From positions 1,100,206 to 1,164,205 of the forward strand of contig NZ_QNRT01000002.1 in assembly GCF_003315245.1 (NCBI RefSeq): 64,000 bases of DNA, in the 5' to 3' direction. Source of the stretch: Arenicella xantha. Lineage in GTDB: Bacteria > Pseudomonadota > Gammaproteobacteria > Arenicellales > Arenicellaceae. A program made the position numbers and the translations under genes. Shown here piece by piece: positions 49,364 to 58,377 of this stretch (position 1 is the first letter of the stretch; each line of letters begins with the position of its first letter). The notes beneath the pieces were generated by a model. It did no database searches and was not told the DNA's origin. It saw nothing but the letters and a program-made list of their open reading frames with translations.

Positions 49364-51226
49364 TTAACCGTTCTTACGATCCTTGCGTTTCTTCTTGGCA
49401 TAATCGGATACTCCACCAGACTTACTGCCGGCTCCTTTTTTTGAAGTGTAACGTTTCTTCTCAGGGCGAGCGGCCTGTGGAGTTGAACGTGATGCAGGCG
49501 CTTCATCGCCAGTAAACGGCATAATTTCTAATGGTCGGCCAGCGACTCGCGCTCGCTTTAAGATGGCTAAAACCGCTTTAGGCATATCCGCCGGCAAATC
49601 TACCGTCGAATATTCCTCACGTATCTCAATCTCACCAATGTACTTACTTTCGAGCTCGGCTTCATTGGCAATCGCACCGACAATATTACCAGGCTTAACT
49701 TGGTTTCGACGACCAACGCTCAGGCGAAAACGCTGCATTTTAACGTCAGGAAAATCTTTTAAGGGCGTTGGTTGAACCTTAGGGACCGGCTTATCCTCGG
49801 AACGCCGATCGCCTCGCTCACGCCGCTCACGACGTTCAAAAGGTCGATCATCGCCACTTCGATCAAACGCTGACGAATGCGCTTTTTCACGCTTAAGCAC
49901 AGCTTCATCGAGTATCAATGAAGTATCACCTTGCGCCAGAAATGCCGCCGCCGCCGCGATTTGCTCAATGCTAATCTCTTGGTCGTGTTGTAGCTCGGTA
50001 ATCAATTGCGAGAAAAAATCGATATCGTCACTACCAACCGCTTCAACGATTCGTTGCTTGAACCGCTCCACACGATTGCGATTAATGTCAGCCACACTAG
50101 GAAGTTCCATCGGCGTGATTGGCTGATTAGTTGCGCGTTCAATTGAGAACAACATACGTTTTTCCCTTGGCGCAACAAACAGAATTGCCTGACCCGAACG
50201 CCCAGCGCGACCGGTACGACCAATTCGGTGAATATAACTCTCGGTATCATGCGGCACATCATAATTGATAACGTGACTGATTCTCTCTACATCTAAACCA
50301 CGAGCCACTACATCTGTAGCGATCAATAAATCGAGTTTACCGCCACGCAAGCGATCAATAATTTTTTCCCTGTTCGCTTGCGGAATATCACCGTTCAGCG
50401 CCTCACTGCGAAAGCCGCGTGCGGACAGCTTATCAGCCAATTCAACCGTCGCGGTCTTGGTGCGCACAAATACAATCACGCCCTCAGTTTCTTCGCTCTC
50501 TAAGATACGTGTGATGGCATCCAGCTTATTGGTACCACGTACGATCCAATAACGTTGTTTGATATTGGCAGCGGTAACAGTTTTACTGGCAATTTTAATA
50601 TGCACAGGGTCTTGTAAATGCTGATCAGCAACCTTCTTAACCTCACGCGGCATCGTGGCCGAGAACAAGGCAATTTGTCGCGTTGGAGGGGATTGTTCTA
50701 GTACCCACTTAACATCATCGATAAATCCCATTCGCAGCATTTCATCAGCTTCATCCAATACCAGCGCCTTGAGACCGTCAAGCGACAATGTTTTACGGCG
50801 CATATGATCCATAACGCGACCCGGTGTGCCAACTACAACCTGTGCACCACGAGATAATTGTTTGAGCTGAATAGTGTAAGACTGACCACCATAGATAGGC
50901 AGCACATTGATGCCTTTGAGATGCTTAGCATATTGCTGGCAAGCTTCAGCAACTTGAATTGCTAACTCACGAGTAGGTGCAAGAATAAGCAGTTGCGTTG
51001 CCGAGCTCTTAGGGTCAAGTTTACTCAGCAGGGGCAACGCAAAAGCCGCCGTTTTGCCGGTGCCGGTTTGCGCTTGTCCAAGCAGATCTCGTCCAGCCAA
51101 TAACGAAGGAATACTCTCAGCTTGAATCGGGGAAGGTTGTTCGTAGCCTTGATCGACAATTGCTTGAAGAATAGGCTCAGGTAAATTTAGTTCGCTAAAC
51201 AGCGGCAATTTTGATGTTTCAGTCAT
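49364..51226 (-). CDS. deaD: DEAD-box ATP-dependent RNA helicase DeaD (CsdA)
   Basis: Unwinds RNA in ribosome assembly and mRNA decay, mainly in the cold. Helicase motifs in order: Q motif (YEQPSPIQAESIP), Walker A AQTGTGKTAAFAL, PTRELAIQV, VLDEADEMLRMGF, SATMP, then ATDVVARGLDVERISHVINYD and HRIGRTGRAGR. From about residue 445 comes an Arg/Glu-rich linker, then a DbpA-like RNA-binding domain (about 485-560, LSVGRRNQVKPGNIVGAIAN), then a basic tail ending KKKRKDRKNG. 620 residues (E. coli 629). Confidence 0.95.
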   Translation of the reverse strand: MTETSKLPLFSELNLPEPILQAIVDQGYEQPSPIQAESIPSLLAGRDLLGQAQTGTGKTAAFALPLLSKLDPKSSATQLLILAPTRELAIQVAEACQQYAKHLKGINVLPIYGGQSYTIQLKQLSRGAQVVVGTPGRVMDHMRRKTLSLDGLKALVLDEADEMLRMGFIDDVKWVLEQSPPTRQIALFSATMPREVKKVADQHLQDPVHIKIASKTVTAANIKQRYWIVRGTNKLDAITRILESEETEGVIVFVRTKTATVELADKLSARGFRSEALNGDIPQANREKIIDRLRGGKLDLLIATDVVARGLDVERISHVINYDVPHDTESYIHRIGRTGRAGRSGQAILFVAPREKRMLFSIERATNQPITPMELPSVADINRNRVERFKQRIVEAVGSDDIDFFSQLITELQHDQEISIEQIAAAAAFLAQGDTSLILDEAVLKREKAHSSAFDRSGDDRPFERRERRERGDRRSEDKPVPKVQPTPLKDFPDVKMQRFRLSVGRRNQVKPGNIVGAIANEAELESKYIGEIEIREEYSTVDLPADMPKAVLAILKRARVAGRPLEIMPFTGDEAPASRSTPQAARPEKKRYTSKKGAGSKSGGVSDYAKKKRKDRKNG

Positions 51227-51556
51227 GTGTGCTCCACGCTTTCGAATTGAAAGCTAACACTTAGCGGGCACTGTTGACCTAGTTAACTCCGTGACAGTCG
51301 CCAGTCACAGGGTGGGCGAAAAAAAGAAGTCTGAGCGTTCAAGCGGGCCCTGATTAAATTAAGTACGGCAAATCACTCGCGGTGCCGTCGGGCGCGGGAG
51401 TATACAGGTGCTACGCCAAGGAAACCAAGGGGAAATCGGCATTAATCTAGACTTTTACACTGCATAAAACCTAGCTCCACTCACGCTAACCGTAGTCTTG
51501 TGCCAAGCGGTAGACTATAATCACCCGCTGACACACTCTTTAGGTTTTTTCGCAAC
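51227..51556. other. Divergent spacer between deaD and the TPR gene
   Basis: 330 bp. A perfect TATAAT lies at 51516-51521, about 36 nt before the TPR gene's start, but no good -35 is present at 16-18 nt. The deaD side has no clear promoter; a long leader would be usual for cold-shock helicases. Confidence 0.4.
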
Positions 51557-52966
51557 GTGGAATTAATTAATTACACAGTCCAATGGTTAACCGACAATGA
51601 GTCGGCGCTATCCGCTATGGCCGCCATTTTGGTCATCGCCGGTATTACCTACGGAGCCCTGCGATATATCCTGACGCCTTTTCTTCAGCGCAATTCTGAA
51701 GAATCCAAAAAACCAACCGAATCGGATGATGCGCCAAAAGTCACCGCGCTGCACAATAATAACTTTTCATTAGCGGTACTGCTGTTCGATGCCTTATCGA
51801 GCAATGAAGAAGACGAATTTGTAGCCGCCGGCATCACGTCGGAAATTATTGCGCATGTCACCATGGTTCCGCATATCCGCGTGAGCTCACGGCTGTCGTC
51901 GTATCAAGTCAGTAAAGGCAAAGCTGATATTCAACGGATTGCTGAACAACTCAATACGCGCTTTGTTTTAACTGGCAGTCTAAGACATAAAGACGATCGG
52001 ATTCGCGTTATCGCACAGCTCTCAGACATTAACGCGAATGCTGAAATTTGGGCGCAAACCTACGACCGAAAAATTCAAGACTTGTTTGAAGTCCAACAAG
52101 ATATCGCAAAATGTATTGTTGGCGCGGTATTAGGCGAAGTGAAATTAGCTGAAACCATGTTTGCAGGTTCGCTACCGGAGCAAAGCCTTGATGCATGGGG
52201 CTTGGTCCAGAAAGCCTTTCATTTTTGGCTCACCAACTTTACCCCTGATGGGATTCTCAAAGCCTGCGATTATTTGCGCCAAGCCATCAAGATCGATCCT
52301 AACTATGCTAGCGCCAGAGCCTCACTCGCCATGTTATTAGCGCAGCAAATGACAACGCGCATTTGTGAAGACTATGAAGCGTGCGCCGACGAAGCTCGCG
52401 CTTTAATCGAAACTGCCTACCAGCAATCTCCCAACGACATTGATGTACTGGAAAATGCCGGTGTGGTTTGGCAAAACATTGGCGAAAGCCGCCGTGCCGA
52501 ACTCGCATTACGTCGCGTTGTGCAGATGGCACCACTCAATTTAATTTCACGTGGCTATTTAGCCTTGCTTCTTGCCTTTACTGGCGACGAAGCAGATGTT
52601 GAAGAAGCTGAGCAATTGATCTTAGAGAATTTTGCGACTGCGCCCAAACATCCGTCTGCACCTTATTGGAATTTTTTCCTTGCGGTGGTCGAACTCCGAC
52701 ACAAGAACTATGAACAAGTTATCAGCCTCACTAAGAAAAGCTTAATTCAGCAACCAGGCTGGGTTCACAACTACTTTTTGATGGCTAATGCCCACTGCGA
52801 ACTCGGGGACGAAAGCTCGGCGATAATTGCAATCGAAAACGCAGCCACTATCAATCCACACTTAACGTCTCAACTTTTCGCTGAGAATGTATACCGAATA
52901 GTCGGAGGCCAAGAGCACGCCTCATGGTTTGTCGATGGATTAAAGGAGTACAAACTCATCAAGTAG
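51557..52966 (+). CDS. Membrane-anchored TPR protein with a TolB-like N-terminal domain
   Basis: 469 residues, GTG start. One transmembrane helix at about 18-38 (AMAAILVIAGITYGALRYIL). Then a domain (about 72-190) of the type found between the output domain and TPRs in class III adenylate cyclases and CadC-like regulators: FSLAVLLFDALSSNEEDEFVAAGITSEI, FVLTGSLR and AEIWAQTYDR are its signatures. Several TPR-like helical repeats fill about 210-450. No cyclase or DNA-binding domain is present, so it looks like the sensor/scaffold part alone. Same strand and 39 nt before the SMP-30 gene. Confidence 0.75.
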   Translation: MELINYTVQWLTDNESALSAMAAILVIAGITYGALRYILTPFLQRNSEESKKPTESDDAPKVTALHNNNFSLAVLLFDALSSNEEDEFVAAGITSEIIAHVTMVPHIRVSSRLSSYQVSKGKADIQRIAEQLNTRFVLTGSLRHKDDRIRVIAQLSDINANAEIWAQTYDRKIQDLFEVQQDIAKCIVGAVLGEVKLAETMFAGSLPEQSLDAWGLVQKAFHFWLTNFTPDGILKACDYLRQAIKIDPNYASARASLAMLLAQQMTTRICEDYEACADEARALIETAYQQSPNDIDVLENAGVVWQNIGESRRAELALRRVVQMAPLNLISRGYLALLLAFTGDEADVEEAEQLILENFATAPKHPSAPYWNFFLAVVELRHKNYEQVISLTKKSLIQQPGWVHNYFLMANAHCELGDESSAIIAIENAATINPHLTSQLFAENVYRIVGGQEHASWFVDGLKEYKLIK

Positions 52967-53005
52967 GGCTAAAAACACAACAGAGATTAAACAAGGAAAC
53001 ACTGC

Positions 53006-54091
53006 ATGGCATCGCTAGATCTAAGTTCATTAGAAGTTATGGCCTCTGGGCTTGGCTACCCAGAAGGACCAATCCATTGCCAAGACGGCAGTATATTGCT
53101 AGTTGAAATCAAGGGGGAACAACTCACCTTGGTACCAGCGAATGGCGACCCAGTAAAAAAAATTGTTGCCATTCCTGGTGGCCCGAATGGCGCAGCAGTC
53201 GGCCCCAATAATTCAATTTACATCTGTAGCAATGGTGGCTTTGACTGGATTCCAATCAATCTACCGACGGGTCAATCCTTGTCGGTCGGCGGTAACCAGC
53301 CACCTAACTACACTGGCGGCAGCCTCCAGAAATACGATCCGGCCAGTAAATGCCTTAGCACTCTATACACAGATTGCAGCAACCGCGAATCCCCCCCCGG
53401 AACCAGCCAAACACCTTGGGATCCCGCGTATGCATTATGTGGCCCAGATGACTTAGTGGTCGACGCAGCGGGCGGCATTTGGTTTAGTGACTGGGGCAAA
53501 ATGCGTGACCGTGATAAAGACATTACCGGTATTTATTACGCCGCAGCTGACGGCTCAGCAATTAAACAAGTTGTTTACCCATTAAATAATCCAAATGGAA
53601 TCGCACTGTCGCCCGACGGCAAACGCCTCTATGTTGCTTTGACCTTTGAGCGCAAGATTGTCTACTATGACGTAGTTGCACCCGGGGTTATCCAAGCCAA
53701 TAGTGTTACTGGACCGGCGCAAGGGACCCTCGACGGCTCGCACTTATTAACAGCAAACTTCGTGGGGCAGTCTGTTTTAGACTCTATGGCCATCGATTGC
53801 GAAGGCAATCTCTACGTAGCGACAATGCTGCCCGATGGCAATAATCCGATGACTAATGGCGGAATTTCAATTGTCACTCCTACTGGAGATGTGAGCTATT
53901 TTCCGATTGAGCTGCCAAACCACAATTTCGCGCCATTGCCGTCAAACATCTGTTTCGGCGGCCCGGACATGAAAACGGTTTATATTACTTGCGGTGCATC
54001 GGGATACTTGCTCAAAGCGCGCTCGGAGGTAGCTGGCTTAAAACTTAACTTTAATGGGAGTCAGTTCGACGCAACAACACTGGCGGGTTAA
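53006..54091 (+). CDS. SMP-30/gluconolactonase/LRE-like beta-propeller protein
   Basis: 361 residues, no signal peptide. The pattern of a six-bladed propeller with a central metal site is visible: GLGYPEGPIHCQDGSILLVEI (the first Glu ligand), PNGIALSPDGKRLYVAL (Asn) and LDSMAIDCEGNLYVATML (Asp). Family members hydrolyse lactones or phosphoesters; the substrate here is unknown. A good AAGGAAAC ribosome binding site precedes the ATG. It lies between the TPR gene and the cytochrome gene in a same-strand run. Confidence 0.85.
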   Translation: MASLDLSSLEVMASGLGYPEGPIHCQDGSILLVEIKGEQLTLVPANGDPVKKIVAIPGGPNGAAVGPNNSIYICSNGGFDWIPINLPTGQSLSVGGNQPPNYTGGSLQKYDPASKCLSTLYTDCSNRESPPGTSQTPWDPAYALCGPDDLVVDAAGGIWFSDWGKMRDRDKDITGIYYAAADGSAIKQVVYPLNNPNGIALSPDGKRLYVALTFERKIVYYDVVAPGVIQANSVTGPAQGTLDGSHLLTANFVGQSVLDSMAIDCEGNLYVATMLPDGNNPMTNGGISIVTPTGDVSYFPIELPNHNFAPLPSNICFGGPDMKTVYITCGASGYLLKARSEVAGLKLNFNGSQFDATTLAG

Positions 54092-54126
54092 TAATTAAAA
54101 TAATAAAGGATAGGGTTGGGATCAAT

Positions 54127-56364
54127 ATGACGGGCAGCAAAACGGGCAAATGGAAAAAGCGGTTGTTTTCTTGGAGAGTTTGGTTAGGTTCAATACTGGG
54201 CTTCATCACGGTGCTGGCCGTGATTGTTTATATCGCCTTATGGAGAATCTCGAATTATCCAGACATACCGGGCTACCAGGAGATTACCGACTACCAATTC
54301 CTCAACCCGAGCGACACCCTCGACTGCGTCAACCCGCACCCAAGCAATCCAAATGCCGACGATCCTAATAATGATTTAATGGTTCCAAGCTATCAAGGTT
54401 GGTGCGACCAGCAGCGTCAGGACTATTATCGCCTGCCCCAAGGCACTAACTTTTTTGGCTTACAATACGATTGGATTAGCGCGCTCGAAAAACCGGTCGG
54501 CAAGGAGCCGTTAGTCACACGTGAATTCATGCAGCGCCTCGGTTACATCTATGATCCAGCGACTGAAACCAACCCCAACAACCCCGATGATTTGCCGATC
54601 GGGCTCACTTGGCACTACGATAAAGCGTCCGATGCAAAAATTTTAGATGTCAGTTGTGCGGCTTGTCATTCATCGCAACTCACCTACCGAGGAACCGCAT
54701 TAGTGATCGATGGCGGGGCTGGCGGTCACGCACTTCCCTCTTTGGATCCAACCCAGTTTATGACCAGCAGCATTGTGTCGTTAACGGTCACCTACCTAAA
54801 TCCACTGAAATTTAATCGCTTTGCGAAAAAGGTCCTGCACGATGTACCTGAAGCCGAATACTCCGCCGAAAAAGCCAAGCTTCGAGACACCACGTTAACC
54901 TCGATTAAACAAGCACTAAGCTATGGCAAGAATAACTTTTTTCTTTACCCTACTACCGAGGGCTACGGTCGCACCGATGGCTTAGGGCGAATCGCAAACA
55001 CCGTGTTTGGCGACTATATTTCAGACAAAAATTATAAGACGGCCGACGCTCCAGTCAATTACCCCCACGTATGGGATATATGGGCGTTCGATTGGGTACA
55101 GTGGATGGGCTCAGTACGTCAAGCTATGGCACGTAATGTGAACGAAGCCATGGGCACTCGGGCTCCGGCAAATTTCGTGCATGCCGACGGCCTATACGAC
55201 AACTCTGTAATGATGACCGAAATGCACTGCATCGAAACCACACTGCAGCACCTCAAACCACCAACTTGGCCAGAAAATGTATTTGGCAAGGTTGACCCTG
55301 AGTTAAGCCGTGAAGGAGAAAAGATATTCGGCGAAGTATGCGCGAACTGTCATGGGCCGTTTAATCGCCAAGCAGTCGATGGAAAAATTGACTATTCGCA
55401 AACAGCGTCAAATCATTCTTGCACAACCTGTCACGGGCCATTAATGACTGGAGCAGACGGCCAGTTATTGGAGCTAAACAATCGAGCCAAACACCCAACG
55501 GTTCAATTGGGCTCGAACGCCTGGCTCGGGAATGATCGACCAGACCCAACATTCGAACTACAAACTGAACGCGGGGGCTATTGGGAAATGATTCATATTC
55601 CGCTGAGCTACATTGGCACTGATCCGACCTCGGCAGAAAACATGATCAATAACACCTACGATTTAAGCACCGTAGTCGATGCTATTTCGGAAGCGCGTGC
55701 CAGCGGTGCCAACTTACGACTACCGGACCCGAAACTTATTCCCGACCCAAGCAAAACGGCTTTCGGACCAGGCTTACAGTTCCTTGGTGGTGAGATACGC
55801 TATAAGCAATACCGTGATTGGGGTTTAATGGACGAGTCAGGCTACACCGCCAAACCCAACAAAGCACCTTTAGTCGCTGACCTTAACGGCTTTGGCGAGT
55901 CGGATAATCCAGTGGCTTGGCGAGCATATCGACCACGCCCACTTGAAGGGGTATGGGCTACAGCCCCGTTTCTTCACAACGGGTCAGTTCCCAGTATTTA
56001 CCAGCTACTCCTACCTGCCGACCTTCGTGATGCGAAATTTTATTTAGGCCGGCGTGAATATGATCCAGAGAACTTAGGACTAAACGTGAAAGCCTTTAAA
56101 GGCGCATTTGAGTTTAATACCAGTGAGACCGGCAATAGCAATTTAGGCCATGAATTTAACGATGGCCTGTGCGGTGATGGTGTGATTGGGTATCAATTGA
56201 AAGACCAACCAGGCTACTGTCGCCAACTTACCGAACACGAACGCCGCGCCATCATTGAGTATCTCAAAGTTCACTCGGATGGCCCTCGGCCTAACCCGGA
56301 AACACAACCCCATTGCGCTGCCGTTGAGTGGCCTGAAAACACTAGTTCGAGGGCTCCGCAATGA
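54127..56364 (+). CDS. Membrane-anchored multi-haem cytochrome c, RoxA/di-haem peroxidase-like
   Basis: 745 residues. One N-terminal transmembrane helix (about 16-40) places the rest in the periplasm. Haem-binding motifs are CAACH (177-181), CANCH (405-409) and CTTCH (432-436). The first two, and segments such as GYGRTDGLGRIANTVFGDY, VNYPHVWDIWAFDWVQWMGS and ATAPFLHNGSVPSIYQLL, resemble the di-haem cytochrome c peroxidase family that includes rubber oxygenase RoxA; the third motif is extra compared with my memory of RoxA. The role is oxidative, with peroxide reduction or oxygenation of a lipid or isoprenoid possible. It overlaps the catalase-family gene by 4 nt. Confidence 0.82.
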   Translation: MTGSKTGKWKKRLFSWRVWLGSILGFITVLAVIVYIALWRISNYPDIPGYQEITDYQFLNPSDTLDCVNPHPSNPNADDPNNDLMVPSYQGWCDQQRQDYYRLPQGTNFFGLQYDWISALEKPVGKEPLVTREFMQRLGYIYDPATETNPNNPDDLPIGLTWHYDKASDAKILDVSCAACHSSQLTYRGTALVIDGGAGGHALPSLDPTQFMTSSIVSLTVTYLNPLKFNRFAKKVLHDVPEAEYSAEKAKLRDTTLTSIKQALSYGKNNFFLYPTTEGYGRTDGLGRIANTVFGDYISDKNYKTADAPVNYPHVWDIWAFDWVQWMGSVRQAMARNVNEAMGTRAPANFVHADGLYDNSVMMTEMHCIETTLQHLKPPTWPENVFGKVDPELSREGEKIFGEVCANCHGPFNRQAVDGKIDYSQTASNHSCTTCHGPLMTGADGQLLELNNRAKHPTVQLGSNAWLGNDRPDPTFELQTERGGYWEMIHIPLSYIGTDPTSAENMINNTYDLSTVVDAISEARASGANLRLPDPKLIPDPSKTAFGPGLQFLGGEIRYKQYRDWGLMDESGYTAKPNKAPLVADLNGFGESDNPVAWRAYRPRPLEGVWATAPFLHNGSVPSIYQLLLPADLRDAKFYLGRREYDPENLGLNVKAFKGAFEFNTSETGNSNLGHEFNDGLCGDGVIGYQLKDQPGYCRQLTEHERRAIIEYLKVHSDGPRPNPETQPHCAAVEWPENTSSRAPQ

Positions 56365-57659
56365 AATTAGCCAACACAATTAAGCGCCGATTCAATCGTA
56401 TTTTAGGATTTGCGCGACGCTGGGGTAAACGTATTCTTTTTGTCGCCGCCGCTTATGCTCTGCTATTTGTCGGCGTATTTATCTGGCAGATGGCCGCGGG
56501 CATGTTGCGAAATCCCGATGCTGACCTAGTGGACAATAGCCCTGCCGCGGTGGCGCAACGAGACACCGATAACGCTGCCATCATTGAATCTGTGCGACAG
56601 CTGGTAGACCGATACCGCACGCCAGAGTACCAACGAGATGCCCATTCCAAAGCACACGGCTGTGTGCGAGCAACATTTGATGTATTCGAGTCGCAGTCTG
56701 TTTACAACCACGGTCTATTTCGCGAACCAGGTCGCTATCAAGCTTGGATTAGGTTCTCTAACGGCACGGTTCCAGCACTCGCTGACACCAAAAAAGATGC
56801 GCGAGGCATGGCGATAAAAGTAATGAATGTCGAAGGTAAGCAATTACTGCCCGCTGCGCTTGCCGGTAAAACGCAAGATTTTGTCATGATTAATTCACCG
56901 GCGTTTTTCATTAGAACGATCGAAGGTTATCGTGAACTCGAGCGTCTATCCGCAGAAGGCAAACCATTCACTTATTTTTTTGGCGAACACTATTTGAATC
57001 CATTCAAATGGAATTTGCGTGAATTGTATTTGGGCCTAGGAACCCGAACCACTGCGCCCAATACCCCGCTCTCTACCCAGTACTACAGTATGTCACCGTA
57101 TAAATTGGGGCCGCACCAAATCAAATACAGCGCCAAGGCGTGTGAAAATTATGATTCCGAATTTATCAATAAGGACGACCCTAATTTTCTGCGAAATGCT
57201 ATGGCGTCATTGCTACGTACTCAGGATGCGTGCTTTCAGTTCATGGTCCAAATACGCGACCCCGATGCACGAATGCCAATCCAAGACACCACCGTTCGTT
57301 GGTCGGAAAAAGACGCGCCGTTTATTCCAGTAGCGCGGATACATATCCCTAAACAAGAATTCGATACGCCACAACAAAATGCCATGTGTGAAGCCATGTC
57401 GTTTAACCCTTGGCATGCGATTCAAGAACATGAGCCGCTAGGCTACATCAATGAACTGCGCCGCGACCTGTATTTACACACCGCTGCATACCGACGTGTG
57501 CGCAATGGTGCGGCCGTGACTGAGCCAAATAGTTGGTGCGATAGTCTGGCGCAGTACTGTGATTCATCAGACCAAAACCTTATTAATAGCCCGGCCCTAG
57601 AATCAGTCGACGGTGAGGCAACATCAAGCCTTGTTGAAACCGACCCAATATCGAATTGA
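56361..57659 (+). CDS. Membrane-anchored catalase-family haem protein
   Basis: 432 residues, about 50 shorter than typical monofunctional catalases. A transmembrane helix at about 26-48 suggests a periplasmic domain. Catalase features: HSKAHGCVRATFDV (distal His), RYQAWIRFSNG, DARGMAIKVMN, TQDFVMINSPAFFI (distal Asn). The proximal tyrosine is probably in NELRRDLYLHTAAYRR near the C-terminus, as in the small catalase-related group that also includes allene oxide synthases. Hydrogen peroxide or a lipid hydroperoxide may be the substrate. Translational coupling (ATGA) to the cytochrome gene points to joint work. Confidence 0.85.
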   Translation: MKLANTIKRRFNRILGFARRWGKRILFVAAAYALLFVGVFIWQMAAGMLRNPDADLVDNSPAAVAQRDTDNAAIIESVRQLVDRYRTPEYQRDAHSKAHGCVRATFDVFESQSVYNHGLFREPGRYQAWIRFSNGTVPALADTKKDARGMAIKVMNVEGKQLLPAALAGKTQDFVMINSPAFFIRTIEGYRELERLSAEGKPFTYFFGEHYLNPFKWNLRELYLGLGTRTTAPNTPLSTQYYSMSPYKLGPHQIKYSAKACENYDSEFINKDDPNFLRNAMASLLRTQDACFQFMVQIRDPDARMPIQDTTVRWSEKDAPFIPVARIHIPKQEFDTPQQNAMCEAMSFNPWHAIQEHEPLGYINELRRDLYLHTAAYRRVRNGAAVTEPNSWCDSLAQYCDSSDQNLINSPALESVDGEATSSLVETDPISN

Positions 57660-57664
57660 ACGGT

Positions 57665-57988
57665 TTAACGAAACGGTTTATCGGGTCGCAGACAACGGAT
57701 GAGGAGTGATTTTTCAACTGACTCCTCACGCATATAAGCGATTTTGTGGTACTCCGCACCGTTGGCAAATTCTTTATATGCGTCCCAACTCGGGTACTCA
57801 ATAAAGAATACTAAATCTGCATCGAATTCACCGATCACCGCTCGGTCTGGCACAAAGCTTTTGAGCTTGCGCCCGCCCACCTTCTTGATAAGCGGCGTGA
57901 CGGCTCGCATGTATTTACGGTATAGCTCATTTCCGCCATCAGGTTTAAACCAAACAGCATTGAGCATGTAGATGAGAGAGTCACTCAT
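57665..57988 (-). CDS. DUF1330-family small protein
   Basis: 107 residues with a dimeric alpha/beta-barrel pattern: YMLNAVWFKPDGGNELYRKYMRAVTPLIKKVGG, then DLVFFIEYPSWDAYKEFANGAEYHKIAYMREESVEKS. This is typical of DUF1330 and related EthD/NIPSNAP-like families, for which no single function is known. It converges on the catalase-family gene with 5 nt between the stops. Confidence 0.75.
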   Translation of the reverse strand: MSDSLIYMLNAVWFKPDGGNELYRKYMRAVTPLIKKVGGRKLKSFVPDRAVIGEFDADLVFFIEYPSWDAYKEFANGAEYHKIAYMREESVEKSLLIRCLRPDKPFR

Positions 57989-58134
57989 AGGTCGCAGTTA
58001 ATTATTATTGTGAGAGTCTCGAGCAGTCCGTTGATCGACCACAGGGGCCTTGCATTACACCCGAAACGCGAAGTCTAAGCTGGATTAGACATCAGCATTG
58101 AGCGTGGTTCAATCAATTTTGTACAATTGCTCAA

Positions 58135-58359
58135 TTAATTCACAGTTAATGCTAATTGTTGATCATCAAACAAAATAATATCACCAGCAACCAGCTTACG
58201 CCGCTTACGCATTTCTTGCTGGCCATTCACTTTGACTAACCCCTGCTCGATCACCGACTTCGCCTCACCACCGCTGGCGACCAAGCCCTCAAACTTCAAT
58301 ATTTTATAAAGTTCAACGGGCTCTTTATTCAGCACAACTTCACGTACGTCGGGGGTCAT
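58135..58359 (-). CDS. S4-domain RNA-binding protein (YbcJ-like)
   Basis: 74 residues made almost entirely of one S4 domain: ELYKILKFEGLVASGGEAKSVIEQGLVKVNGQQEMRKRRKL followed by GDIILFDDQ. This matches E. coli YbcJ, a small RNA-binding protein of unclear role. The gene begins 18 nt after the NYN-domain gene on the same strand, with GAAGGAGAATC as ribosome binding site. The pair would join an RNA-binding and a nuclease-like protein. Confidence 0.88.
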   Translation of the reverse strand: MTPDVREVVLNKEPVELYKILKFEGLVASGGEAKSVIEQGLVKVNGQQEMRKRRKLVAGDIILFDDQQLALTVN

Positions 58360-58377
58360 ATGATTCTCCTTCGCAAT

